Shown here piece after piece: positions 10,889 through 21,402 of a DNA stretch of 64,000 nt. The stretch spans positions 61,955,086 through 62,019,085 of the forward strand of contig NC_052504.1 in the NCBI RefSeq assembly GCF_014356525.2, written 5' to 3'. The position numbers and the translations under genes were made by a program. The stretch comes from Nilaparvata lugens (Eukaryota > Arthropoda > Insecta > Hemiptera > Delphacidae). How positions within the stretch are numbered: the first letter of the stretch is position 1; each line of letters begins with the position of its first letter. Below the pieces are notes generated by a model. The model was not told the origin of the DNA. It saw nothing but the letters and a program-made list of their open reading frames with translations, and ran no database searches.

Positions 10889-11330
10889 TCAAAATGGAAA
10901 AGTTTTCTTAGGAAAACATTTTTTCCGATCATTACTTTTTGAGATATGAGCGCCTAAAGTTTAAATTTTTTGGACAGAACATTTCAAATTCGGTACGAGA
11001 TAAACTCTTCATGGTGTTGTTGATTGAATAAAACAAGAAAATTTTGAAACATTTTTTGAGAAAGTTATTCAATTTACGAAAAAAAACTCAACTAAACGCT
11101 ATTTTTGGTCATTTTTAGTAAATTGAATAACTTTCTCAAAAATTGATATTTTCAGAAAATGTTTGTTTTATTAAATCAAAAATACCATGAAGAATTTATC
11201 CTTTGAATTTTATGGATTTATCTCGTACCGAATTTGAAATGTTCTGTCCCAAAAATTTAAACTTTAGGCGCACATGTCTCAAAAAGTAATGATTGAAAAA
11301 AATTTTCCTAAGAAAAATTTTTCATTTTGA
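10889..11330. mobile_element. Second palindromic element, 442 bp, TA flanks
   Basis: It directly abuts the previous element, sharing the TA at 10887-10888, and is followed by TA at 11331-11332. The arms begin TCAAAATGGAAAAGTTTTC and read inward through CTAAAGTTTAAATTTTTTGG and ACATTTCAAATTCGGTACGA, returning in reverse to the other end. The larger element probably inserted at its left TA. Non-coding. Confidence 0.8.
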
Positions 11331-12163
11331 TAGCTTGATCCTTAAGCGATCCTTGATCGTGTCCTTAAGCGCGCCTCTCCACTAGGAAATACTGAAATGA
11401 AGTGCATCTAACGGGTGATTCTCATAGAACATAATCTCATGAACTTATATCATTGTGCGAAATATCACTGTGAGGACAATATAGATGGTGATGATGGTTG
11501 AAGCAAAAATGAGGTCTTATTCACAATACAATGAGCATTGTTGTCAAGTGTACCTGGAATTCTATATGAGATAGAGCGCTCTACCTAGTCTCAGATTGTA
11601 GAGCACAAAATTACGTCCAGAAGAATTTACATCTAGACTGTAATCGGGATATATTGTTGATCAAATACTAAATATGATCAAAATTGATTTTTTTCCTTAA
11701 AATATCAATCATATTTGAAAAATCATAACTCAGTACTCATTGGAGATAGAGTTCCGAATGATCTCATTCCAATCAGAATTTTATAATCTTGAAAAAAGCA
11801 TAAGCAAATTTTTTTGTCCGATCACTGATTTTGCCGGAAATAGCTGAAATTGGAAAATGAACCTAAAATACGAGGTTATTGGGCCACTCTGTATGTAGCA
11901 CAAGGGAATTTTGCATGAAGAATTTGGTTCTGAACCTCTCTCATGTATCCAAATAAAATATTAAAAAACCAGAACTACGATATAAATTGCAAGCACACCC
12001 CCTCTTTTATGTCTATATTGGCTGGACTTTACTGTTCCCCAATATTTATACCGTATTTGTTTGAATGTAAATAAATATTGTTAAACATAATTTTTTAGAG
12101 TTTACTGAGACTCTGTGGACGTGGTGTGAATGGCGCGATCGCATCACAGCGGAGACACAATAG
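11331..12163. other. Interior of hAT-like element, unassigned
   Basis: No coding frame. The stretch 11430-11500 (atgaacttat...gtgaggacaat...ggtgatgatg) resembles 29278-29342 in bib intron 1, so part of it is an interspersed repeat. A transposon-end-like phrase GGGCCACTCTGTA occurs at about 11881-11893, without an identified partner. Confidence 0.5.
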
Positions 12164-13086
12164 TAACGCTGGTTACACACTGGGCGGTTTCTGCCGCGGT
12201 GGCGAAACTACCGTCGCTGCCTCGAAAAAAAGTCGAGCTTACACATTCAGCGGCAAAAAATTATGATCAGTAGCCAAAATAATTCTTGTAGTTCTTCATC
12301 GCAAATGTGTTGTGACTTCTCTGTTTCATGAGTGTTTAGTTAATTGTATTCTGCACATTTTTTGAAAGTATACTATTAAGTGTTTAACTGAAAATGGAAA
12401 GGCAATAACTTTTACCACTTTTGTTGTACCATTGAAGGAGAAGAAGACAGCAGAGAAATCGCCTTGTTTGGATGAAATGAACGTTTTTATTAAATCGACA
12501 GCAATATCCAACACATTACAGTGATCCAGAGTTTCAAAATCCCCCCCTAATCTCCAGACACACTTCCTTCCACGCATTCCTTGTTGCATCTCGATCCTTA
12601 AATATGTCGTGGGTGTTGTCCCACAAAACTGGCCTCTGTTGTACAAATGATATTAACAACTCATTGTCTATTAACTTACTCATTTTCTCACACTCGTCAA
12701 CCACAAACACTTAAAACAATGAATAAATGTTATAAACAACTCACAAACTTTACATCAAGACACAAATTAAAAGGCTGATTTTCAAAGACCTCTGACTTAG
12801 AGCAACTGGGAAAGACGACTGATCTTCGGCGACGGTAGCCAACCGCCAAATGTGTTAACACCCATTTGGTCACGTACGCCACTGCGTAGACAAGAGCGGC
12901 GAAAACACCGCCAGCCGCAGTGGCAGTGGACGGCTGCAAAGCTGCCGCCAACGGCAATATAGCCGCGCGGCGTTTCTGCCGCCCGGTGTGTAAGCTTCCA
13001 TTCATATCCATAGACTACTGCTTGAACGGCGGCGACGGCGAAATTACCGCCCCGGCAGAAACCGCCCTATGAGTAACCCGGCGTTA
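12164..13086. mobile_element. Inverted-repeat element carrying a MADF gene remnant
   Basis: The left end TAACGCTGGTTACACACTGG, then GCGGTTTCTGCCGC, is mirrored at the right end, where the complement reads TAACGCCGGGTTACTCATAG, then GGCGGTTTCTGCCG. The match extends about 50 bases with mismatches. A frameshifted MADF-type gene lies inside on the minus strand. MADF proteins accompany some PIF/Harbinger-type transposons, so this may be a small derivative of one. I could not settle the target duplication. Confidence 0.65.
12326..12683 (-). pseudogene. MADF-domain protein remnant, frameshifted
   Basis: Reading from the ATG at 12683 on the minus strand gives MSKLIDNELLISFVQQRP, then VLWDNTHDIFKDRDATRNAW and KEVCLEIRG. 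This matches the MADF pattern: a start helix, RPVLWD, then a basic linker and a W-x-E/V helix. At a run of seven C (about 12541-12547 on the plus strand) the frame shifts, after which ...DFETLDHCNVLDIAVDLIKT continues to a stop at 12326. Function in the parent element would be DNA binding; this copy is broken unless the homopolymer is a sequencing error. Confidence 0.6.
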
Positions 13087-15281
13087 GGCGATCGCTCAAG
13101 GAAGGGGTAGGACCCGGGATTAGCAATTAAAGACGGGATACTTGCGGGGGGGGGTTGCCGATCTCGCCCAGGGCGGCAAAGTCCCTAGGGCCGTGCCTGG
13201 CTGCAGTAGATGAACATATCAAATGGTCGACACCCTTGCAGCAACAAAAGTCATCTGAGGCAATTAATAACAGTATTTCATAATTTGGTGCTTGCTACTT
13301 CCTTTAATACAAGATTATCACCCGGTTGTACAAATGTCTGTTAACTTTCAATCCCAAATAAATGCCACAAGAACTAATCAGAGAAGCCTTCCTCTCAGAA
13401 AAACTTTCTCTGATTGGTTCTTGTGGAATTATTCATGATTAGAATTTAGCAGGCTTTTGCACCAGCATGCACTCGACAAGACCTCTTTGAATCTAATGAC
13501 GAAGCTGTTAAAACAGTGGATTTTTATTTTAATTTAGGCATTTAATCACCTATCACCTGACACGCACGAACGAAAGCAGGCTTTTGTGCAACTGGGCCTA
13601 ATGTTTTAAAATAACAAGTTCTACATGGAACATGATGATGAGCCGTGAATAGTCATGAATTTATTCATGACTTTATTAAGCTGGATTTCCAGATATTAGT
13701 ATCAGAGAGAGAATATTCTCCCAATGAGTTTGGGACTATCTGCCCATTCATACTCCCTTCGCCAGGCTGAGTGCGGGGAATAGTTTCTTCAAAACTCATC
13801 ATAAATAGGTCTTCTCATCATGGGAAAAATAATATTTTCACCAAATCGGACACAGACTCTGATACTAAGTGGAATCCAGCTTGAAATGAACTTCTTCCTG
13901 TGATGCTGACCTTGCTTCGTCTCTTGAGATAATAATTATTCATTGACATTCCGGTGGAGTGAAAAATATGAAATACAAACTCTTGGCTTATAATCCAATT
14001 ATTCAATGTAAATGTTTTTCAGGTATTTAAAGCTGGTTCCGGAGGGTTCAATGGTATAATAGGTGCAATTGACGGATGTCACATACAAATTAAAAAACCT
14101 GCGGGCAACGACGACTACTATAACAGGAAACAGGTACATTCTGTAATACTGCAGGGAATTTGCATTGAAAATAGCAAATTCATAAATATTTCAACCGGCT
14201 ACCCGGGTAGAATGCATGATGCCAGGGTGTTCGGGCTTAGTCTAATTGGACAAGAGCTACAGGACAATAATCAGTGTATGATAGCTCCTGAACACCACCT
14301 AATAGGTGATGCAGCCTACAGACTCACCTCTTATCTTCTCACACCTTACCGCGATACTGGTCACTTGACCGAAAGGCAATCAAACTACAATAAAAAATTG
14401 TCTTCGGTCAGATCAGTTATTGAAAGAAGTTTTGGGAGATTGAAAGGTAAGCTTCATAGGTTGAAATTGTTGGAGCTAACCAACCTGCAGTTTGTTTCAC
14501 AAACAATAATGGCATCTTGTGTTCTCCATAACTTGATCATAGAGTGTTGTGTGTTCACTGAATAGATAAAACATCAGTAATAATGAATCTGTTTATTCGA
14601 ATACATTATAAAGTTCAAGAGTATCATATTAGTTATCTAGAGTCTAGACTGCCTAGCGTCTTTTCTATCTCAGCCTGTCCTGCAGTGTAGCCAACTTACT
14701 ATTACAACTATCAGAATCAATATGATATATAATAATTGTAACATTATAATTATTCTATTATATAACATAGAGAATGAAGTATTAAGTGATGAGGAAGAAC
14801 ACTCTGATGATGAAGACAATCTCCCGCAACAGTATGAGGTTGAACGTCATGTCAATGAACGGGGTAATAATAAAATAAATCAAATAGCGGCAACATTGCA
14901 ACTTCTTGATAGTTTCTAGTACTGGATCTGATCATATTTACTATCCATATTGCAGGCATTATATTTATAGTTTATATTTACGTTTATATTCATGCAGAGC
15001 TCTGCTGTTTTATTTTTGTTTAATTCTTATATTATTTGTTTAACACTGTAATCATACTAATCAAGAGAATAAAAAATGCATATGGAACATGAACAACCCA
15101 CACTGTAGTAACTCAGGGGTTGTTTAAAACAATATTTTTCCACTATTTTCAGTTATATATTGTAATGTATTTTTTGGAAGAATAAATTTAAATTTCAATT
15201 GCTCTTATAGGTAAGTAAACGTGATTGTAACAGGTGTTCCACCACAGACACAGCGCAAAGTCTAAGAAGCTAGTAGTAATA

Positions 15282-16667
15282 TACAGAGTGGCGCAATAGT
15301 CACTGGACAGTCTGCTAAAAGAAAAAATAAAATAACAGGAAGATGTAGTACAATAGTTTTAGCCCATGATGTTGGTATTACAAAATGTTGATAATTACGC
15401 CTCGTCAAGTTGGCAATACCATGCAATGACAAACACAACAATCGATCTAGTCAGTTTTTGAAAGCGTGTTCTGTGAGACATATTCGGAGCTGTAGTTTCC
15501 GAATTAGTTTTTTTTTTGTTAAACAGTTGTCACGATGTTAACAAAAGAAGAAAGAATCTTCGCTTTAAGAAAAAATTTATAAAAGTGGTGCTAATGCAGT
15601 TGTTAATGAATGGAGTAGACACTGTACATCAAAACCACCATCTGGACAAACAGTATATGACATAAGAGAAAGATTTGAACAACATGGATCTGTTATGGAT
15701 GCACCAAGATCTGGCCGCCCAACAACAGTCTCAACTGAGGAAAATGTGTTGCGGGTATGTTTGGCTGTGACCAACAGTCCACGAAAATCAACCAGATGAT
15801 TAGCATCTGAGCTGGATTTATCACGAAGGTCTGTGCAAAGAATATTACATAAACAGAATTTCAAAGTTTACATTCCATGTTTGCTACATGGGTTACTTGA
15901 AGATGATCCAGATCGACGACTTCAATTTTGTGAATTGATGCTTAACCAACAGAAACACGATCCTAACTTGTTCAATAAAATAGTGTGGTCTGATGAGGCT
16001 AATTTTAAGTTAAGCAGACAAGTTAACAGACATAACTGTACTTACTGGTATACTGACAATCAAAATCTTTTGTTAGAACAACAACTAAATCAACCTGGTG
16101 TGAGTGTCTGGGGGGCAATATCATCATTTGGCGTTCTTGGACCATACTTTTTTGAAGGAACTGTGACAGGAGATAAATACTTGGATATGTTTCAGAATTA
16201 CTTGGTACCAGGACTCATGACGTGTGCTGAAAACTTTCAAGAAATTTACTTTCAACACGATGGTGCTCCACCACATTATGCCACTAACGTTCGCGATTTT
16301 TTAAACAAAACTTTCCACAGAAAAGTGATTGGACGAAGGGCAGATATAGACATGCCTCCAAGTTCATCAGATATCACGCCCATGGACTTTTTTGTATGGG
16401 GTGTCGTCAAGGACTTTGTTTATTCTCGAAAGCCTCAGACAATCAACAAACTGAAAGACTACATAAACAATGCATTTGAAGGTTTGGACAGTGATACCAG
16501 GCTATGCCATAAAGTATGTCACAGTGTTCCCGAAAGACTGGAAAGATGTATTAATGAAGATGGAAAACACTTTGAACATAAAACATAATTCTAAGTATTT
16601 TTTGTAATAAAAAATAAATTCAGTCTTTGTTTATAGCAGTGTCCAGTGACTTTTGCGCCATTCTGTA
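15282..16667 (+). mobile_element. Tc1/mariner-superfamily element, 1,386 bp, TA TSD
   Basis: Terminal inverted repeats of about 28 bases begin TACAGAGTGGCGCAATAGTC on the left and, reversed, TACAGAATGGCGCAAAAGTC on the right, continuing ACTGGACA in both. TA dinucleotides flank at 15280-15281 and 16668-16669. The single gene inside fills most of the element. It lies between the two Harbinger genes, so it inserted into that element. Confidence 0.95.
15535..16588 (+). pseudogene. Mariner-like transposase, one frameshift and one stop
   Basis: The gene begins at ATG 15535 (MLTKEERIFALRK). It needs a one-base shift in the A-rich run at about 15571-15577 to continue as YKSGANAVVNEW, followed by HTH-like regions (PRSGRPTTVS; ELDLSRRSVQRIL). 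An in-frame TGA at 15797-15799 interrupts it. From 15800 the frame is open to the stop at 16586-16588 and includes the DDE/D core: WSDEANF, HDGAPPHY, and SSDITPMDFFVWG. There are 36 residues between the second and third Asp. The N-terminal part resembles the HTH/DUF4817-type found in many arthropod proteins. With only two lesions it is a relatively young copy. Confidence 0.88.
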
Positions 16668-16764
16668 TAGGTGATTTTCTAATTGAGGCATTTTATTATA
16701 AGACTTTATTTAGTTATTCTTAGATCTTTCATTAAAATTGATATACTGTATAATTATTTTGAAT

Positions 16765-17285
16765 TGTGCAATAATAATCACTGTACATACAATTAGAACC
16801 ATAATTGATAAAATAGAACCATAATTGATTCAATGATTGTGCTAAGTGTCAGAATTTAGTGTAATAAATGTGTTTATTTCATAAGAATTCCATTTGCAGT
16901 GCAATATATTTTGTCATTCAATTTCGGGTTGTGCCCCTCATAGAACACTCATTATAATTCACTACCAATCAAAAACATTATTGATTTTCATTATTATATT
17001 GTATAAGTAATATATAATTTAATTACCCTATTTTATTATTCTGTTAGTCTATGCATTTTTTATAATTGGTTTATTGAAATTGGTATAAGTATCATTATCA
17101 TGTACGAGTATTTGGCAATAATAATCACTGTACATAAAATTGTGAAAAATAGAACCATATTATATTGATTTTAGGAAACTTTCAATCTTTTGAATGTGCT
17201 AAGAGTAAGAAATTTAGTGTAATAAATGTGTTCATTCCATAACAATTCCATTTGTGATTCAATAAGTTTTGTCATTCAACTACTT
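16765..17285 (+). repeat. Diverged tandem duplication, spacing about 350 bp
   Basis: The order CAATAATAATCACTGTACAT, then AGAACCATA...ATTGAT, then TTTAGTGTAATAAATGTGTT and TTTGTCATTCAA occurs first at about 16768-16922 and again at about 17117-17280. It lies between the mariner insertion and the 3' end of the Myb/SANT gene and probably belongs to the Harbinger element. Confidence 0.75.
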
Positions 17286-17428
17286 TGGACAATAATAATT
17301 AAAACTGAACATGAAATTAAGGATAATAAAACAAGTTATATTCAGTATTTCATTAATTTATTTTATTTTCATTTTTGTGGAAACCTAACCTACCCTTACT
17401 TTAACTATTTTTTCCAAAGCCTTTTCCA

Positions 17429-18425
17429 TTATTTCATTTTTTCTATGTTGATATTTAGATCCAATTTTAGTATTTCAAGCTTTTGTTTTTCAATAATATT
17501 TGAATCTTTAATGGCCTGTTCAATCCCCTGTAGGGCTTTCACCCTCTTTCTCTCCAGCTCCAAGCTCTCCCTCCTTTGCTCCTCCAACTTCTGCAATATC
17601 CTACTAGGCTTCACTCTCATCCTTCTACGGGGAGATGGATCATCATCATCTGGAAGATTTCTCTTGGTTGGCGTATTTGGGAGAGATGAAGCTGTCGAGG
17701 TTGATGGGAAAGGATAGGCAGGGGATGCTGATGGTGGTGGAGGGGTGAAGGTTGTTGAGGGAAAAGGATGGGCTGGAGATGATGATGGGGGTTGAGGGGT
17801 GGAGGATGTTGAGGGAAAAGGATGGGCTGGAGATGATGGTGGTGGAGGGGTGGAGGATGTTGAGGGAAGTGGATGGGCTGGAGATGATGATGGGGGTGGA
17901 TGGGCAAAGGAAGTTGAGGGAAGTGGATGGGCTGGAGATGATGATGGGGGTGGACGGGCAAAGGAAGTTGAGGGAAGTGGATTGGCTGGAGATGATGATG
18001 GGGGTGGACGGGCAAAGGAAGTTGAGGGAAGTGGATGGGCAGGGGATGTTGATGTGGAAGGAGGGGCAAAGGAGCTGCTCATAATAAATGCTTTATGCAA
18101 GTTGACCGTAGAATCATCTTGCAAAATATCTGCCAGCGAATCATAAAACTCCCAAGGCTTGATGGACCCCTTATCAGTGCTTTTTCTAGTATCATTGTTT
18201 TTTTTTACGATTAAATGTTCGTTTTTAGCTTCTAAATTTATCATCTAGGATCTTTTCAGTGATCCCAGAGTACCCATGGGCTTCAAATACATCAATGATT
18301 TCCCTCCATAGTATTACATTTTTAATTTTAGAATTTCTGAATTTGTGTGTCCTCTTGCGGTACTCTCCCAAAAGTAGTTTGGTCGCTTCAGTCTTCCACA
18401 CATAAAAGGAAGCCTGTGGTCGCTT
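17429..18425 (-). pseudogene. Harbinger Myb/SANT-like DNA-binding protein, frameshifted
   Basis: An exon beginning after a tttatgttacag acceptor (first base 18425 on the minus strand) encodes KRPQASFYVWKTEATKLLLG, then EYRKRTHKFRNSKIKNVILW and REIIDVFEAHGYS. This is the tryptophan-spaced Myb/SANT-like module of Harbinger accessory proteins. After DDKFRS the frame hits a stop near 18225 while a second frame continues (WEFYDSLADILQDDSTVNLH), so one base has been lost or gained at about 18225-18250. A long proline/serine-rich repeat region follows, then a basic stretch and a coiled-coil-like C terminus (LQKLEEQRRESLELERKRVK). The family helps import the transposase and bind element ends. Any 5' exon upstream of 18428 is not identified. 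Confidence 0.8.
17720..18065 (-). repeat. Coding tandem repeat, Pro/Ser-rich (HPLPSTSFA type)
   Basis: Seven or eight units of about 42-51 bases encode variants of PPPSSSPAHPLPSTSFA in the Myb/SANT gene. The unit lengths are multiples of three, so the repeat kept its frame while expanding. Glycine/aspartate-rich plus-strand frames over the same bases are by-products. Confidence 0.85.
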
Positions 18426-18709
18426 CTGTAACATAAAGAGAGTGACATAATGAACAATGATATTAAAACATCATCAAGTAGTGAACATAATTGACTTCCA
18501 TAAGGTGGGCCTACTAAGCATTATTATTATCATTACTAGTAGTGCAGTCTCTATACAGTGGTGCTTGCAAAATATGATATAGTTATGCATTTTCAATATT
18601 ATATTAATCATTCTCAAACAGGCTGCATCAGTACCACTTTTTCGAAGTTGTTCAAGTTCCATTTCTTGGTTTCTCGCATAAAACTCAAAAACTATTAGTC
18701 CAGTCAAAT

Positions 18710-19160
18710 GGTCGTTTTTCAGGAAACAGCCCCGAACGAATTTCTCTCGACAGTTCTATATGTATTTTGGGGCGCTGAATTCAATTCTGGAATTTGCTGA
18801 CACGCCAGAGGGCGGCGTCACCCCCAAAACCCCCAAAATTTCGGACTTTTTTAAATTCTCCCATTTTATCTCGTGAACCTTGAGTTTCTCAAGAAAAATC
18901 ATTCTCGACAAAATTGAGGAGAATAAAATGTCCAATAAATTGAGTCATCGAACAGGATTCTACAATTTTTGGTTCCGGAGCTACGAATTTTCAAAAAAGG
19001 GGTATTTTTTAGGGGGTTTTCAAAATTATGCAAACCTACCACTTCTACCCTATACAACATGGATATTTTTCTAGTATAGATAAAAAACCACACATCACGT
19101 GAAAGAACAAAATTCATTATGAACAGGATTCCTTAGGAATTTTCGAATATAGTATTGGGG
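18710..19160 (+). repeat. Probable interspersed repeat, unclassified
   Basis: Contains GGGGCGCTGAATTCAATTCT, then GAGGGCGGCGTCACCCCCAA and long poly-purine/pyrimidine stretches unlike the neighbouring sequence. No ORF or terminal repeat is clear. I interpret it as a decayed repeat on compositional grounds only. Confidence 0.35.
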
Positions 19161-19199
19161 GGAGGGGGAAAGTTAATCAGTTTTTGCTTTTATTTTTAC

Positions 19200-20205
19200 A
19201 CAATTGAAGAGCTCTATTCCAAACTGGCCCAAGTCACAAAAGTGTTTTTCTCAGGAAATCGATTTTTTGATAGTCATCACTTAAATGTTGGAGAATGTTC
19301 ATAATCCAATGAATGAAGTGTGTATTTTGAATTCCATTCAATAATTTTGCAAATTTTGAAGTAATTTCTCTGTAATAGGTTAATTTTTTTTTTTTTTCAA
19401 ATCAAATCAAATTTTATTCACAATTTCAAAAAAAAAACAATTTAGGGTCCTGCCAAACCTGTAGGTTTTTCGGCGGGTGCCCAATCACAAAAACATTATT
19501 AAGAACATAATTAGGTAAATTTACTAGGAATTTTTATGACATTCGAAGTTCGAAATAAATAAAGAAAAAGACAATATGTAATGTAATAAAAACAGGAAAG
19601 TATAAGCTAAAAAATAACTTTACAAAGTTTGTTGAATAAGAAAAATCAACTGAAAAGTATGAAAAAGAAGAAGAAAAATAGAAAGAAGGATTGTAAGTCC
19701 ATGGACTTGGTGACATTTTGGAAAGAAACTTGAACTCGGACCTTCTTCATGTCACTAATATGATAAGTTCCTTCAAATGCTGTATTTGCTGAGTTGAATA
19801 TATTTTGCCAATTTTTTTGAATAAATTTACTTGATCACCTGATGTTCTTGGTAATACCCAGTGTATGTATTCTTGACTTTCAATGTTCTCTTCCCTTGAA
19901 AACGCGCTGATCTCGAAGTAAAAATGGTAGTTAGGCTTCAATCTGTAGACAGACCGACAGAAAAAGATGCTCTGTGCATGCGCAAAGGACTAAGGTTGGA
20001 ATGAAAAGGAACATCAATGGACTTAGATACACTTTGGAAAAAAACGTGATATTGTGATATTTATTTTGTAGTGACTAAGGATAGTTTGGAGTAGTTAGTA
20101 TGCTAGGAATGAAGGTCTATGTATAAGGTTCAATAATCAGCTGATATCTCGATTTCCACAAAAATGGACTTAGGCCCGTTTGGAAACGAGCTCTTCAATT
20201 TAAAA
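19200..20205. repeat. Dispersed 33-bp motif, ATGGACTTRG...TTGGAAA
   Basis: Three forward copies are readable: near 19698 (CATGGACTTGGTGACATTTT, then GGAAAG), near 20016 (AATGGACTTAGATACACTTT) and near 20163 (AATGGACTTAGGCCCGTTTG, then GAAACGAGCTCTTCAATT). A reversed copy lies near 19204 (AATTGAAGAGCTCTATTCCA, then AACTGGCCCAAGTC). The reversed and last forward copies may be the ends of a MITE of about 1 kb. Confidence 0.5.
19384..19500 (-). mobile_element. Poly(A)-tailed retroposon 3' end
   Basis: On the minus strand the sequence reads GTGAATAAAATTTGATTTGA, then TTTG and a run of about 14 A. That is an AATAAA signal about 17 bases before a poly(A) tail, as expected for the 3' end of a reverse-transcribed LINE/SINE or mRNA. 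The part upstream (CCCGCCGAAAAACCTACAGG, then TTTGGCAGGACCC) has no long ORF. The 5' limit is not visible. Confidence 0.5.
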
Positions 20206-20359
20206 GCAGCCAAAATATATTTTTAGGGAAAAAGGGTATTATTTTCATTCAATGAAGACTAGTGCAGGGGTCTCTTTGATGAACAAAAAATATAGGCTTT
20301 ATAAAAATATTCATAATTATTAAACGAGAATCCAAAATCTACACCGCGACCCACTTGGT

Positions 20360-20838
20360 AAGTTACCAGTAGGTGACCTGAATAGAATAATGCTATATAT
20401 ATTAACCATGTTTACAAAATTTCAGTGGAAAGATTCTGATGATAATAGTATGGAATCTTTTATCTGCATGGTTTGCCGAGACATTCTAAAATGGCTTTAA
20501 ACTCACTCATAATTTTGTAAAGTGATATTATATTTTCAAAATAACCCAAGTTTTCTCGTATCGTATCATATTATTACGTTCTTGTTAAAATAATTCATTG
20601 AAGAACCTTAAAGGATTTCCCATTTCCTCCACAACAACATTTTTCAAAATAACCCAAGTTGTGTGGTCTCGTATTATTACGTTCCTGTTGGAATAATTCA
20701 TTGAAAACCCTCAAAGGATTTCCCATTTAGCAACTGGCCCTACAATGTTTGGTGCATCATAATAATTATTGTTATTCTGTTCCTTATCCAATTCTAGAAT
20801 AAACTCATTTATTACAGCATGAGCCATGTTTGCTTTGT
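20360..20838 (+). repeat. Right arm of long inverted repeat, with internal duplication
   Basis: Matches 7784-8170 in reverse orientation. It is about 90-110 bases longer because the segment with TCAAAATAACCCAAGTT, CGTATTATTACGTTC and AAAGGATTTCCCATTT occurs twice (about 20537-20624 and 20646-20730). The outer end GCTTTGT at 20832-20838 corresponds to ACAAAGC at 7784. Confidence 0.8.
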
Positions 20839-21402
20839 CAATTGTTTGTTTTGCAAAACTACTACTTTTTATGTTGTCTATGAAATTATTTCACTATTCT
20901 AATAATCTTACTTAATTATACTGATTTGGAAAAATGCACTATGTTAATTTGGATGATGAGAGTTCAATTCAAAATCAAGTAAAAGCTATAATATTGTCAT
21001 AGAAAGATATTATCGAATTCTCCTCTGATTATAGTTTTTCTATCTATAAGAATTGTCACATAAATAACATTATTATCTAACTACTCTGAATTGAATTTCT
21101 CCTTCAATAAGAACTATTGTCATTGAGATATAATTATTCATAATGCAATTCTCTGGAAATTAAAACTGTAAAAACTAAAACTGAATAACTAATCTAATCT
21201 ATAAATAAAATCTAATCTATCTAATCAATGAAAAAAATATAATTTTTCTTTTACAAGCACAAACTAGTACTCCTACATCAAGTGGATAAGAAAAGAGATG
21301 TGTTTTCTAGTTTATGTTCCAGGGCAAACTTCTATAATTAAAAACTTGTATTCTAAATCACAGAAAAATTGTATTCTGTGAATGTACTTATTTAATGAGA
21401 TT
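20839..21402. other. Non-coding spacer, nothing recognised
   Basis: AT-rich sequence between the long inverted repeat and the U2 RNA. It holds small ATCTAATC-type local repeats near 21190-21230 and no coding frame or transposon end. Confidence 0.5.

Larger units (their letters stand above)
8845..13199. mobile_element. hAT-like element with exact 8-bp TSD, inserted in transposase
   Basis: The octamer GCTGCAGT flanks the element at 8837-8844 and 13200-13207. The termini are inverted: CAGGCCCGGCCCCAGGG on the left and CAGGCACGGCCCTAGGG on the reversed right end, both followed by GC-rich GGGCGGC phrases. An 8-bp duplication and CAGG ends fit the hAT superfamily. Removing the element and one octamer restores the reading frame of the surrounding Harbinger exon, which confirms the boundaries. 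No hAT transposase is readable; what is not later insertion amounts to about 1.4 kb, so this copy is non-autonomous. Confidence 0.9.
8645..14919 (+). pseudogene. Harbinger (HARBI1-like) transposase, disrupted
   Basis: The exon after the ttttcag acceptor (8645-8844, resuming at 13208 to about 13272) encodes an HTH-like region reading ASKPETFLAAVDRYNFSQST then AHRTFYEIVD. It is split by the hAT-like element and contains an in-frame TGA at 8735-8737. A second exon (14023-14565, 180 codons) holds the catalytic domain: first Asp in GAIDGCHI, second Asp in GRMHDARVF, and Glu in VIERSFGRLKGKLHRLK. This is the DDE arrangement of the DDE_Tnp_4 family, with all three residues present. A probable C-terminal exon (about 14772-14919) encodes an acidic stretch followed by RGNNKINQIAATLQLLDSF. 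The intron phase between the first and second parts does not close cleanly, so the model is approximate. The gene cannot be functional as it stands. Confidence 0.85.
7784..20838. mobile_element. PIF/Harbinger composite with nested insertions
   Basis: The segment contains the two genes expected of a PIF/Harbinger transposon: a DDE_Tnp_4/HARBI1-type transposase on the plus strand (8645-14919) and a Myb/SANT-like DNA-binding protein on the minus strand (17429-18425), arranged tail to tail. It is bracketed by inverted copies of one sequence (7784-8170 and 20360-20838), which I take as the possible element ends. I could not find an unambiguous 3-bp target duplication. Subtracting the hAT-like and mariner insertions leaves about 7.3 kb. 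The boundaries are inferred; the coding content is directly seen. Confidence 0.6.

Noticed and set aside
17752..18146. Plus-strand Gly/Asp/Glu-rich frames
   Set aside because: They are complements of the in-frame Pro/Ser repeat of the minus-strand Myb/SANT gene.
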